Source: Trichuris trichiura (taxonomy: Eukaryota > Nematoda > Enoplea > Trichinellida > Trichuridae). From it: DNA of 64,000 nt. Of this stretch, positions 33,886 to 45,443 are shown piece after piece. Where the stretch lies: positions 372,001 to 436,000 of the forward strand of contig JBAJFE010000062.1 of the NCBI GenBank assembly GCA_037903355.1, written 5' to 3'. A model generated the notes under the pieces. The model was not told where the DNA came from. It did not search any database and worked only from the letters and a program-made list of their open reading frames with translations. The position numbers were made by a program, and so were the translations under genes. Within the stretch, counting starts at the first letter, position 1. Each line of letters opens with the position of its first letter.

Positions 33886-36135
33886 TCTTCAAATGAAGAT
33901 GAAGACAATTCAAGCAACTCGCGAAAAGAGCGCCGAAGCAAAAGGGGAGGGAGGGATGAGGATTTTAAATAATCATAAATCAGCAACAACAATACAAGAT
34001 CGTTGCTCAACAGTTTTTGTTTCATCTAGACATTCTTTACATTAAACCAATTGCAAACGGATGGTCATAATCAAACCATAAACAATGAGTGACGCGTAGA
34101 ATATGTTGATCTGCGGAGCAGAGAAACTTGGAAAAATTCATTCACTAAAATTAAAGTTTATATCAACATGCAGCACTTGAAAGGTTTACTGCGACAATTC
34201 TCAAGTTTTTAACAGAAAATAAAAATTTGTTTTCAAGGATTCTCGGATGCTAAATAAGAACATAACTTGAATTTAGGGAGAAAAAGGTATAATCGCAAGT
34301 GCAGAAGTGCAATGATTTTGCGAACTGACTTCAGGAGTCTTTTCTCTCAGACGCCTCTTAATACTGCAGGTAGAACTAAAATCAAGTTTCGTTTCGTGTG
34401 CGTCTTAAAGTCAAGCCTAAAGCTAAATGCTGTTGGTCCCAATATACGGAAACAGCCTATGGCTAAACCTAAAAGAAAACAGTTGCTTTAGTCTGGTCTG
34501 CTTGCGGTTGCTTAGACTATGGAACTTGCGTTTAGTTATACCTACGGTATGTACTGGCGCCTAACGAAAATGACTCGATTTTTGAAAGCCTCGTCGGAAA
34601 ACCCGTCCTCAGAGCAGAAACGAAATTCACAGTGAGCTTCATAACTATAGGTTGTGTTAAATGTAACTTTTGTTTCTGAAACCTTAGGTAATCTGATAGA
34701 CTTTGTCTTATCGCCAATTATTGCCACTGCCTCTACAAGAAACGCGAAAGGTAACACTCTCTTACCAGAAGGACAATACTTGAAGGTACAGGCGTTCAAG
34801 TGCAACGTCAGGAACAGCTTTGCCGTAGTTCAATAAACAAAGGAAGATTAATTCTCTAGTTATTTGAACAAAATGTTTTATATTAATGTTAGTGTAGTCG
34901 ACCCTGTCCTAACGCAATTTTTCTGAAAGAAAGGATGACGTTATTTTTTGATAAAGACTGGGTCGTCGCCGCTTGACTTGGCATATGCGCCTTTGTATGC
35001 ATATGCAATTCTTATCTTCTCGCCTGCAGGAGAAGACTGTCTGTATTGCTTCGTAGGCTTCGTACGCTGTATTACTCACTTTTATTCTACTAGCTGGTTT
35101 TCTTCGAATTTCGCAACTTGCTTTCCTGCCTTGTTACTCACGCATTCTGTGCTCAAATGATGGTTTCTCTGTGCCGTTCACGGTTTCAGCGTTGTTGTCC
35201 GGTTGTGATTCTCATTCTCTACTTTCGTTTCTTGCATTTATTTTTGGGCTGAAAGACGGCTGATAAGAGGCGACTGTACGAAACGCACGCATGAATACTA
35301 TCACCAGTATTAATCAATCCTGCATCAGTACTAACAGCTCCATTCAACGATGCATTATTGTTTCATATGCACTAATAATGTCCCAGTAAATTGCTCCATA
35401 ACTTTATAGGCCATTGCGTACCAGCTTCAGTGGACCTACTTCTTGAAAAGTCGCTTTTCATTAGTGCTTTGTAGGGGTTTTGCTACTGGATACTGGATAT
35501 TGTCTTGCTGCTGTGTGCTTCTACGGAAGTACTGATAAAAACTGTTTTTATTGTTATTAACATTAATAGCTCGCTGTAAGCTTTAGAGTACATATACTCA
35601 TATAATGCTTTGAATATATTGGACTGTTGCTTCGGTTTTGACAAAGCCGTATAAGTTTGGACAAGTCAGCATTTGCTGCGCGTGAACTTAATGCGCTGAT
35701 TGCAAATCTCTTTGACATATCAGCACCCTTAATATGAGCAATGCATGTAAATGTCTTAGATGGAACAAAGCTATACTTCACAATGTAGCGCGTCATCTAG
35801 TTTTTCTGCCTCATCATTTCTTGACAGTTAGTCAGCCTTACTCCGAACTGTGTACTCTTCATGGCTCAGAGAATGCTGCAGAAGAAGTTGAAGCAGACAG
35901 GTTTGGTTATTCGTCATGTTCCATTTTTACGCAATGCCTTAAAGGAGTCATTGGTCAACTGAGCGTCTTCTTGGTGAAGTCCATCTGCAGATGAACTGAA
36001 TTACCGCAACTGACTGACCCGTTGTCTGATCCAATTAATTGACATCAATAATAATGGCAGCAACATATTCTCTGAACCAGTTAACGTGTTTAAAAAGCAT
36101 AACACTTTATTCTTACGCTGCATTGATACCACATA
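33886..36135. other. Intergenic region
   Basis: About 2.25 kb between the MSP gene and the cuticle collagen. Only short open frames without domain, codon or splice support are present. I see no RNA gene, and no repeat longer than a few units. Confidence 0.4.
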
Positions 36136-37286
36136 ATGGCGTACGAAGAGTGCTATAAGCTAACGGAGCAAAACGTTGTTCACATGCGCAAGGTGGCATT
36201 TTTTGCCGTCGTAGTGAGCACGGTGTCAGTCATTGCCTGTGCGATCACTTTACCTTTGGTATACAGCTATGTGCAAACGTTGCAGTCCCATATGCTTAAC
36301 GAGGTGGACTTCTGTAAAATGCGTACTCGGGATATGTGGGGTGAAGTGATCACTTTGCAAGCAAGTAAACCAGTTCCAAGGCAGAGACGTGAATGGTTGT
36401 TTGGACAGTGGATGGAGGCGGCGCATGGAACTCAACGATATGGGGCTCCGCTGTCCCCTCCGCCCGAACCCTCCTATACTGTTAATCAAGGCGGCTATGG
36501 ACAGCCAACCGTGGCCCCATCACAGCCTGGTTATGGTGAAATGCCGTCAACATCGCTTCCTGCCGCGCTCCCTACAGTTACCATAGTGCAGGAATGTAAG
36601 ACAAATCTCCATGGAACGGTGTGGGTTGCATGCGCTTTTGTTTCAGGTTGCACTTGTCACCAAGGCCCTCCTGGACCTCCTGGTCCACCGGGAGAAGATG
36701 GAGATGACGGTCGAGATGGAGAATCAGGCGAAAATGGCCTACCTGGACAGGAAGGCCGTATTCTGCCTCCAGAAGGCCCTCCCATGGAGCCATGCCAGAT
36801 ATGTACTCCCGGGCCAGTGGGACCACCTGGTGGCGCTGGTATGAAAGGCACTAAGGGACCCAAAGGAAAGCCAGGAGCTCCTGGTATGGATGGTGTGCAA
36901 GGTGTTCGAGGGCTTGTTGGTGCTGAGGGTCCTCAAGGTCGTTATGGTGACTGTGGCCCTAAAGGATTGAAAGGCGACGCTGGCAAGCTAATCGACGTAA
37001 GTTTCTCCATTGCCTTACATTGTTTTACAAGTGCTCATCCTAGGTTGTCGGCCCTCCTGGACCACCAGGAGAGCCAGGAGTGAAAGGACCTAGCGGACCG
37101 CGAGGTCACTCTGGTCCTGATGGCGTGCCAGGACATAAGGGACCTCCTGGAGATCAAGGTCCAGTTGGTGACGTAGGTTCACAAGGAGCTCCAGGACCGC
37201 TTGGTCCTATGGGAGTTGAAGGCCAAAGAGGACCTACAGGAAGCTGCGAGCATTGTCCGGTTCCGCGTACTGCTCCTGGTTATTAA
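36136..37286 (+). CDS. Nematode cuticle collagen
   Basis: Three exons, 36136-36595, 36647-36996 and 37044-37286, give 350 residues. The N-terminus has the nematode cuticle collagen domain: [20 protein letters not shown] as a signal-anchor type hydrophobic segment, then the YSYVQTL...DFCK region. The basic cleavage site PRQRREW follows (about 83-89), where a subtilisin-like convertase (BLI-4 type) would cut. A cysteine pair and CHQG lead into Gly-X-Y blocks ([13 protein letters not shown], then [13 protein letters not shown]). These are interrupted by a C..C segment (EPCQICTPG) and end with [13 protein letters not shown]. Flanking cysteines would crosslink trimers outside the cell. The first intron (51 bp) is divisible by three but has perfect GTAAGA and TTTCAG ends and its translation breaks the Gly repeat context, so I treat it as spliced. 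Confidence 0.94.
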
Positions 37287-39289
37287 GTGATCATTTTTCT
37301 GGAAGCTTATATTAATGCAATCAGTCATAATTTTGCGTTCTGAAATAGGCTCAATATGTGAACGTGCAATATTAAAGTCGTGGGTGCAAAGCACCATTCT
37401 CATGGAGCCATAGCTTAATACACTTATCATAAATAGCGATGCTGAAGTTACGTTTGTGGTGTTACAAACGTTTTTCTTGTCTCTTGACTACGCAGTGGTT
37501 TATCCACTTCATGCGTGAAGTTTCTTGATCTTCCTGCTAATAGCTGCATTTCAGTAGCAGTGGTACCAGCAGAGTTTCGCATAACGGCACTGCAGCAGTC
37601 TACTCTAAAAAAATGTTACAGAAAACTTGCTTAATTCGATTTCACGATTTCAGCATACGCATTGTTGTCTTCAGTTGCTTATGAATGAAAGCTATTGGTA
37701 CACACTATAGAACAAAACAGAGAGCCAAAGAGATCATGAAAGCCGAAGTCAGTAAATACTACAAAGTTTACCAGAAATATTTCGCGGAATTTCCAACCCA
37801 TTCCGCGGAAAATTTTTCTTTGGAATAAACAATTTAAAAACCCATTAAAAAGAAAAAGAAAAAAGTTTATCAAAATGGACGAACAAGATAACTTCTGAGG
37901 CCTGAAAATTCTCATTATGATAAGCTAAGCTAATGTAAGTGCAAACTGCATCTTCAGAATTTCCACTGAATCTGCGGATTGATGGAGCATGAAGACCAGT
38001 AGACAGCAGCGTTTTATTGAGAAAATACAACGTTACGCAGATCACATAAATGCACGAACAACGGTGACAAGCTAAAATAACTAGCCAATCATGACTGTGC
38101 TTTCTTCTGCGTTGGCAGCCTGACTTCTATTCATTGAGTACACCAAAATTTCAACTTTTCTTTGAATTTCTTGGTTCATTATTTTTGACACATATCATAC
38201 AGTCAATACAGCTCTTCATTCTCAGCAATATCGAAGGCCTTTGCACAGGCAAACAACAGCTCCGTTTGCCGTGATGACTGCTTCTTGGTACTTACCTTCG
38301 TTTCCAGACCAAGGCATCATACATATCATTTTTATATCACCGGGATGCCTTGGTCAGGAATATCTTTTTTTACATGGTCACATATCTTTTCTGTATCAGC
38401 GGTCGCTACTCCTCACCTACTCAGCATATCTTGCATGCCCACATCAAAGAGCCACATTTCCAAAGTCACGATTACATATCGTTCTGAAGTTATTTGCAAT
38501 CTTCTTGCCAAGGCAATGGTCTTCTTGTTCACGCGGCTGCTGCTACATTCAGGAATTTGGAATCGACCAGCCACCGCTGCTGTGTTAGGGTTGCACAGAT
38601 TCCAGCGGCTTCTCAAACAGTTTCCAAGATGCTCCTCGCGTTGGCTCAGCATTCTGCGCGGGCCACTACGTCATGATGAGTAAGCAAGTTGCTGCAGTCT
38701 TCTGCCGAATAATCAGTCACCGCCTGTCTTCTGCTTTAAACTTGATGCGCCCATCAATGCAGTACAGACAGTGGCGCAACCAGTAACCATCTGCAGCGTA
38801 ATCAACGGCACCGCAGCTCAACGTACGCTACAAATGAGCAGAATGCAGTCAATGCAGGTACTACAGTACGGCATATGTACTTGCGCGTCATTAAAAAAAA
38901 CGGACCTGCTAATAAAAGTACTCCATGCGCAATTCGCGCTGTTTTTGCTAATAAAAGCTGCTATTTCAGGAGTTTACATTTTTAAAAAATATATTCAGAA
39001 ATGCTTAAGCTTGCTTGCTTCATTTAATCTTTTAAATTTTGTTAGGACAAATTCCATTTGTCCTTTTGCACTTCGAGCGGTGACTGCAAAATTCTACGGA
39101 CAGGTCGTGTAACTTGCGCACGCTTATTTCGGAAAAATTCAGAAGATTGAGTTTTTTCGATTAAGGCAAAATAAACATTTTAGTAGAAGAATTTAAAAGT
39201 TTTGCCCGCACTTGCACATTAGAAAAAACGTTGGTTCCAACGTTCCAATTCTGAAGAAAAGGCGTACTAATAGTTGCAAAATCTTGTAT
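37287..39289. other. Intergenic region before the tRNA cluster
   Basis: About 2 kb without a supported gene. Overlapping frames on both strands near 38241-38683 are open for 80-130 codons but have no recognisable domain. The minus-strand one (38413-38652) has a helix-rich basic sequence that might be a transposase fragment; I cannot assign it. Confidence 0.35.
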
Positions 39290-39371
39290 CGCTGTGGACA
39301 GGATTTGAACCTGTGCGGGTATAACCCATTGGATTTCAAGTCCAACGCCTTAACCACTCGGCCACCACAGC
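39290..39371 (-). tRNA. tRNA-Ser (UGA)
   Basis: The minus strand folds as a class II tRNA of 82 nt. The acceptor stem GCTGTGG pairs with CCACAGC, with discriminator G. The D-arm is TGGCCGAGTGGTTAAGGC, and the anticodon arm is TTGGACTTGAAATCCAA with anticodon TGA. There is a variable arm (TGGGTTATACCCGC) and a T-arm (ACAGGTTCAAATCCTGT). A and B box promoter sequences are intact. The acceptor, D, anticodon, variable and T helices all pair, and there is no intron. Confidence 0.97.
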
Positions 39372-39821
39372 GCGTTCACTAGTATCTGCGAGCTTAAAAA
39401 CTGTGCAGGACTTGCAGCTGTTACTACCGCTTTTTTTAAAATGGCGAAATGACAAGTTTTGTCAGCCTCTCCAATTTTTTCAGGTTCTCTCTTTCCCTCT
39501 GCTGGAATTCTTTATATAAGAAAAGTGAACAGTGCGTGCGTTGGGGATTTCAGTGTCCCAGACGCCGCGAGTTTTGCAACAGTCCGCAGATGCATTTGGC
39601 GCACGGTTGAATCTAAAAGTGAGAGAGCATTTTCAAGGAGTCCAATACAAGTTCTTTAAAGCCTGACGGAGCATGTACAAGGAGCGGAAATAAGGGAACA
39701 AAAGTAGGAACTTGTGTGCTCCAGTTATATGTTGCCTTACAAGGACAACTTAAAAAAGAATGCACGTCATTTGCAAATTTAAACATCAACCTCAACATCT
39801 TTTGACATGAAGTACATTGCA

Positions 39822-39894
39822 GCCCATGTAGCTCAGTCGGTAGAGCGTTAGGCTTTTAACCTAAATGTCCAGGGTTCGACCCCCTGCGTGGGCG
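39822..39894 (+). tRNA. tRNA-Lys (UUU)
   Basis: A 73-nt cloverleaf. The acceptor GCCCATG pairs with CGTGGGC with one T-G wobble. The D-arm is TAGCTCAGTCGGTAGAGC, the anticodon arm TTAGGCTTTTAACCTAA with anticodon TTT, and the T-arm CAGGGTTCGACCCCCTG. Intron-less, with intact internal promoter boxes. Confidence 0.97.
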
Positions 39895-40458
39895 ACACGT
39901 GAAAGGAATTTATGCTTTTGAAATCGTGTGGTATTCATGCGCTCCCTTGAAGAGAACAAAAAGACTACACTGGACTGATAGGATAGCCTGAATATTTGCC
40001 TATCGAACATTTAAATGAAACAGGGTTTAATTGCTGGGGTTAACCTTCAGTCGTTCATCGTTAAAAATGCACATCAGGGGCTAGCCTTTTGTTTATTCAA
40101 TAGGCTAAACATTACTGTAAATCTAGGAGCATAAAAAATGCATTCAGAAGATTGTTCGCTCGCGAAGAGGTGAAAGTGGAATATACACACCTACAGTTGA
40201 AGCGAATGAAACTCTTTGCTGACTTTTGCTAAAACGCCAACATATGGTTCCTATCTTCATATTGTTCCGTTAAATCATGGACACAATTGCTCCACTTGGG
40301 GCACTTTTGGGAAATGACTGTTATGAGCTATGAAAACGAATTTGAGGTGGATTTTCAAGGAGATTTGCATAAACATGTCATTAAATGGTCTTATCCAAAA
40401 ATATTACCTCATACATTAATTTTTTGTACTACTAGTAATGAACAAACTCAGTCAGCGC

Positions 40459-40531
40459 GGGTTAGTGGTCTAGGTGGTATGATTCTCGCTTCGGGTGCGA
40501 GAGGCCCGGGGTTCGATTCCCCGCTAACCCC
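40459..40531 (+). tRNA. tRNA-Pro (CGG)
   Basis: A 73-nt cloverleaf. The acceptor GGGTTAG pairs with CTAACCC, discriminator C. The D-arm is GGTCTAGGTGGTATGATT, the anticodon arm CTCGCTTCGGGTGCGAG with anticodon CGG, and the T-arm CGGGGTTCGATTCCCCG. The central part matches animal tRNA-Pro closely. Confidence 0.97.
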
Positions 40532-40691
40532 ATCGCAGAAACTTTCAGTCCCGTTTCATTTCTTTCCTGAATTAACACGAGCCACATTTACGCAAAACAT
40601 TCCACATTTTATTTAAAGTTAAAAGTGCTTTGCTCAGACAGGCATTAACAAAAATGCCACCTGCTAGGAGAAGAGAAGCCACTTTCGGACG

Positions 40692-40945
40692 AAGTCAAGT
40701 GAGGATTAAGAGCGCAATGGAACAAAGGAACAGTGGACGTGAAGGAATGTGCATGGATTGCTAGCACGCGGAACACAATGGACATACACACTATGTGTAA
40801 GCTTAGGCTAACGCAGAATAGGATGAACTGCAAGCAATCCCAACTTGACCTTCTTTGAACTTACCGTCTCCACTTTTGAAGGAGCTGAGCCATCAGAAAC
40901 GCCATTGTTCAATTGTGCCCTTCATACCCACTTGACTTCCTTTAA
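40692..40945. repeat. Imperfect inverted repeat, MITE-like
   Basis: The segment around 40692-40750 read on the minus strand resembles 40890-40945 on the plus strand. Shared words include a CATTG...GTTC.ATTG core and CACTTGACTTC. The arms are about 50 bp at roughly 70-75% identity by eye, around a 140-bp centre. It could be an old foldback or MITE copy; no target duplication was found. Confidence 0.4.
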
Positions 40946-41059
40946 AGCAAACGCCTGCACTTTTTGGCGAGAACGAGTTAAGAAGGGCCCTTCTTACGCG
41001 GGTTTTTCTGACAGCCTTTTCGCGCTAGAGACAATTCTGCCAGAATTCCTCGTATGTGA

Positions 41060-41146
41060 TTCTCAACGCCCCCGCATGGGTTTCCCATCGCCCCCGTGTG
41101 CTTTCTCATCGTCCCCCAGGGGGCGATATCCCTCACTTTGAGAACC
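41060..41146 (+). mobile_element. hAT-type terminal fragment
   Basis: Repeated (C/A)TCGCCCCC and CCCCCAGGGGGCGAT blocks are followed by CACTTTGAGAACC. This is the typical layout of a hAT/Charlie 3' end (GGGGGCGAT..TTGAGAACCACTG). The last bases of the terminal repeat have diverged, and no coding part is attached. Confidence 0.55.
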
Positions 41147-41603
41147 TACGCGCTACAGGTTAGTTAGAGCAACAGTTAATATGACTTTATCAGGGAGTAC
41201 GCTTGGCGCTTCTTTCAGTATCAGTGGACTAATGAGCAAGATTGATCATGTTAACGCCACTTTTAGATGTTCAGTTTTAGGAGACTACGTAAAGTGCAAA
41301 GGCGAGTATTCCGCCTGTCAACTGTGTATTAGGTTAAAGCTTGCATAAAACTGCAATGTAATATATACAAAACGTATTCTTCAAGGTTACAATATTGTAG
41401 TTTTCGGGCAGGCTGGTAGTATTCTGAGTAGCATTGCAATGGTAGTGAAGCTATATACCAACTCCTCATTGTGTCACTTTGGCGGCAGAACTTTATTGTG
41501 ACACTTAGCAAAGTGCTGCTTTACATGGTTGACCTGCAAAACTACTTGGCCCATCGATAGCGCCGACATTTCAAGTGTCACGATTTCAAATAAAGATTTT
41601 TAT

Positions 41604-43643
41604 TTATTCGCACTTTGAAAATTCGATGTTCTCCGTCTCGTCCGCGTTTGCAAGGCAAGAACCATCGCCAAATAATTCTTGCAGTTCCAAGATGTGCCCG
41701 CTTGGGTAGAGACCTGTAACATAACTTCAGTTATTTCCGAATTTTGAAAAGCAAAGCTGCAGAATCAATTAAACGCCTAACTTTTGAATGAGCCGATCAC
41801 TGCACCGGTCTTTCTACTATAAATAAGAATTTTTGATACCAGAGCTTTCTGGACTTTGCGGATACTGCCGTTAGAAAAATAGTTGACGTCAGTTACCTAC
41901 GACTACCAGTTAGCACTGATGACGCCACACTCCGCTACTACCAACAAAGATAGTTACTCACGAGATGTCCTTCCGTAAAAAACTATGAATAAGTATATAC
42001 GTGTCAGAGATATACCATACGCTGATTTGTAGCGCATGTTACTATTAATGGGTGCGAAGTTTCGTCGGTGCAGACATCTGCTTCTCGACTTTCACAACCG
42101 TCTAGAGCGGACGACTTCTCGTGGAAACTCCAGCAGCTCGCGACGGAACAGTATGGGCTGCTTGAAACGAGCCCACAATCGCTAATTTTTTTTCATGATG
42201 ACGTGAAAAAGGAGGCATTGCGGTCGGCGCTTTAATGACGCAGCGTTCTTACAAAGGCAAAAGTATGGGTGCATGGCAGTTTATGTGGTTGAGCGCCACG
42301 GTTTGGATACATTGGAGGAGAAATTCTAGTGTGTACCATTCCGCTCTTTTTGACTAAGCCTACACTCACCCCTTTGTCTAGCCTCTCACCAGCGCATATT
42401 CCACCTGCTTAATCGCGTTTGTTGGGCTTAAGTCATTTTCCTCGGTCGTGACGTCAAGGATGACTTAATAAGATCGTCAGACTAACGGAGATGCTAATCG
42501 GGATACAAAAGAATTATTTTGTGTACGGAACACTTGTTCTTGTTTGCTGCAATCGCAAAAGCTGCTCTATACGTAGAACCGTACTGTACCAATGTCTGAT
42601 CAAGCAATTAGTATTTCATGTACTTGCAATGCAAACTAGAGAAATGCAACTGCCTGCAATAGACTCACCTATCGCCTGCAACGCGGCTGTTTCACTTCCA
42701 CTTGCGCAAGCAATATCCTCCGGCTCTAACGAAAAAAGCGTTCCTACAACTACCGCTTCAAGTACTTGTCATACAAGCTGAAAAAGCATTAGTACCTGTA
42801 TCAGGAGAAACTCGCTCCGGAGGCTTGGTTGCAATATTTTCACTTAGAACGGCTGCCTCTTCAAGGTCTGATGAACGACATGGTGCTGCAAACGTCGTGT
42901 CAAACACATGCAATAGAAATTAAAATATGTTACAATTATCTTTCCTGAATGCCATTTCTTCCTTTGGTAAAGGCACCCCAAATTCACCGAGAGCCGGGCG
43001 AAACTCCATGTGCGTAGGAGTAAGCACTGGAGCCGCGTGGTTACTCTAACAAGAATACAACAACCTGTCTTAAGCACTACTCGCCACGCAATACAATAAC
43101 AACACATAAATGATAAATCTTTATGGTAAAGTTAAATCGTTTTGCTTTTACGACCTCTATAAATGGTAAACTTAACCATTATCTCAAGAATATACTCACC
43201 ACGTCAGATAAGGGATCTTCGTTTTCACCAAAACTAAAAAGCCAAAGCTATGCTGGGTAAGCACTTTATGCAACTTACCCTGTTGAAAGTTGGCCTTCGT
43301 CTACATTGTGATTACATATTTTATGCATTTTTTCAGCGCACTTCTCAAACAACTGCACGGCTGTGCCTTGCACGTTTTCTAGCGCAGGATCAAAAGCACA
43401 GCGTTCGCTTACCTGTAAAAAGCAGCGAATAATCAAAGTACGAAATTAGGCTGCTGACTTCAGCACATACGAGTTTGGCCAAAGCGAACAGCTTCTCCAG
43501 CTGCAAGACGAGCTCCTTGTTGTTGAGAACAGAGTAGCTGAAAACATCCCTACCTTTGAATTAATCCATTCAGTCTTGCTGCTTCGCGTTTCTTTAAAAT
43601 TTTGCTGCTGTATCGCATTACCTTAGTCGGAAAACAAAGTCAT
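41604..43643 (-). CDS. Unrecognised multi-exon gene
   Basis: Nine in-frame exon candidates on the minus strand: 43643-43636 (tentative, with ATG), 43537-43459, 43412-43279, 43233-43200, 43045-42934, 42885-42796, 42743-42669, 42566-42534 and 41713-41604. They give about 225 residues ending in FSKCE, with overlapping AATAAA signals at the stop. Consecutive GT-AG introns of 45-155 bp keep the frame open across eight junctions, which is hard to get by chance. The 821-bp last intron and the 33-bp exon before it are weaker. Visible features are a helical, heptad-like N-terminus (NNKELVLQLEKLFALAKLVC), a THMEFRPALGEFGVPLP segment that might be a docking motif, and acidic, serine-rich linkers. I recognise no family. 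More 5' exons may exist upstream (up to 43682 the frame is open). Confidence 0.55.
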
Positions 43644-43682
43644 CAATAAGGAATCTTTATTGGCAATTTCCCTAACGACGTC

Positions 43683-44929
43683 CTCAACAATCAGAATAGC
43701 AGCGGAAAAAAGTTATCACGTTTTTTGTGAGTGCATTTTTTCTGACTAAGATAGGGAATAAATATAGTCGCTTCGGAACACGGGGTATCTTTAAACAGGC
43801 TTAGGTAGTTTCATAGTTGATCTTTTGGTTCACGGCTTTGGCCTGTTTGATGTATCTCTAAATAAACTTCAAAACTCCCTACCAACGAATGCATGAGCAA
43901 ATTGTTAGAAAAAAACAGAACAAATTGTATACCTGTTATTGTACCGTCGTCAGCAGTGGAAGCGAGGTGCTTATTCGGTAAGGGGGATAAATAGCACACG
44001 GGAAAAACGGGCGTGTTATTAGTTGGGTAGGGTGCAGCATTAGAATTTATTAATTAGCGGAGCCCATACCTTAGTAACTGGCACCCAGTGTCGTGGTTGA
44101 TGGTGGAGTTGCTTTTGATGTAAAGCGCCTCCTTTATACGTCTTAGATGAAAAAAGTCCTTCTGGCACATTCTCTTCGGTTACGGGTCGAGTGCGCACTG
44201 AGAAGCGTGCTTAGTGGTCATCAATACGCGGTTTCCATTGTGCAGTTTTATGGTCATCATTATTAAGCATCTATAGTATACAAAGAAATGTTCCGACTTA
44301 TCTGGACAGTTTCGAGCGGCGGGAAGACGGAATTATAAAAGAATGCTCTTTCTAGAACCTGCGCACAGTAGGCGAAAGAAAAGCAAGCAGATTCATGTTG
44401 AATATTACGCCACGGTCATCTCCCGCGCCCTGCACTTGTCCATTAGCTGCACAAAGGCTAGTTGAACGAGGATATCTTCCTGCTGAGCGTAAATGTGCCT
44501 GTTTTACTTCGCAGACGCTTCATTCAGATGGATACTGTGCGTACTGGTTAAGATACTGTTGCATGCTATGCGTGATGCCGGCTACCCCCAATCCAGCACA
44601 TGAACCAATCGCCGCTCGTGAAAATGACCATTCAGAACACACAACAGAAGGGATCGCAGGTTTGACACGGTGACCTTCCCGGCGTAGGGTTGAGCAAGGG
44701 AAGCTTTCTGCTGAGAAGCATTGAACATAAAGCACACGATTCACATTAGAGAATACCTGCCCGCCTTATCAAAATGCGCCATAGTTTTTGTGATATATTT
44801 GCGCCTGCTTTACGATTCAACCAGCGATTAGCGCGTGTTGGCGTTACGGACAGGAAATTGCGTGTTGCTCATGCGTTTTCCGCAAATGCTTTGTCTGTGT
44901 ACCTGTTGCTTTTTTCCTACGCTCACTCC
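43683..44929. other. Repeat-rich intergenic stretch
   Basis: No supported gene. A segment of about 90 bp at 43830-43920 is repeated in diverged form near 46150-46240 (shared CTCCCTACCAACGAATG / GCCCTACCAACGAATG core and flanking bases). A short minus-strand frame near 43940-43999 contains LASTADDGTIT, WD-repeat-like but isolated. Confidence 0.35.
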
Positions 44930-45272
44930 AGTTTTGCAAGAGATGTCGCTGCAAGAAGAGCTGCTGGAGTTGCAGTCGAACGTAGAGCTGAAGGTCTGTT
45001 TATTACAGGGTTATCAACAGTTTTGGCTGCAGAAAGGAGTCCTGAAGTTGTGCCCTGACGTATGGGATGTGGTAAAAAATTTACTGATTTTTCTTCCCTC
45101 ATCGAGTCTAGTGGAGCGCGCATTTAGTATTGTTACAGACCTAGTGACGAAGAAACGCAGTCAGCTGCAAGTAATTAGACGCTGCGATCTGCGTATGCGA
45201 TTTACCTCGATCGAGCCCAACATCGACGGGCTAGCTCGACCACATCAGGGCGAGCCTAGCAGCTGTCCCTGA
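44930..45272 (+). pseudogene. hAT transposase C-terminal fragment (ZBED5-like)
   Basis: About 110 codons with the hAT C-terminal dimerisation region: EMSLQEELLELQSNVELK, QQFWLQKG and LVERAFSIVTDLVTKKRSQL. They align block for block with the end of the element at 15606-17386 (LIEMQANEELK, SFWLQQE, LVERGFSAVTDLLGKKRNRL). The BED finger and catalytic core are missing upstream, so this is a 5'-truncated relic of the same superfamily in the opposite orientation. Confidence 0.82.
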
Positions 45273-45399
45273 ATTCTCGAAAAACAGCTTGCAGAAATAA
45301 ATCTGTACAGCTGTAGTTGACCTTCTAGCGTTGCAACCATTTCAGCCTATCAGCGCGCTGAAATAGGCCAATTAGAATAGGGGACACAGAGATTCGGAA

Positions 45400-45443
45400 G
45401 CCTTTTTAGGGGACCCAAACGGCCTTCTGCTTGAGAAACACTG
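45400..45443 (+). mobile_element. hAT terminal end downstream of the transposase fragment
   Basis: TAGGGGACCC followed by GCTTGAGAAACACTG, ending at 45443, fits the hAT 3' terminus (TTGAGAACCACTG) with one or two changes. It is probably the outer end of the element whose transposase remnant lies at 44930-45272. Confidence 0.55.

Noticed and set aside
38241..38683. Overlapping 115-132 codon frames as a gene
   Set aside because: Open on both strands in several frames, no domain, no splice context; compositional accident or old transposon.
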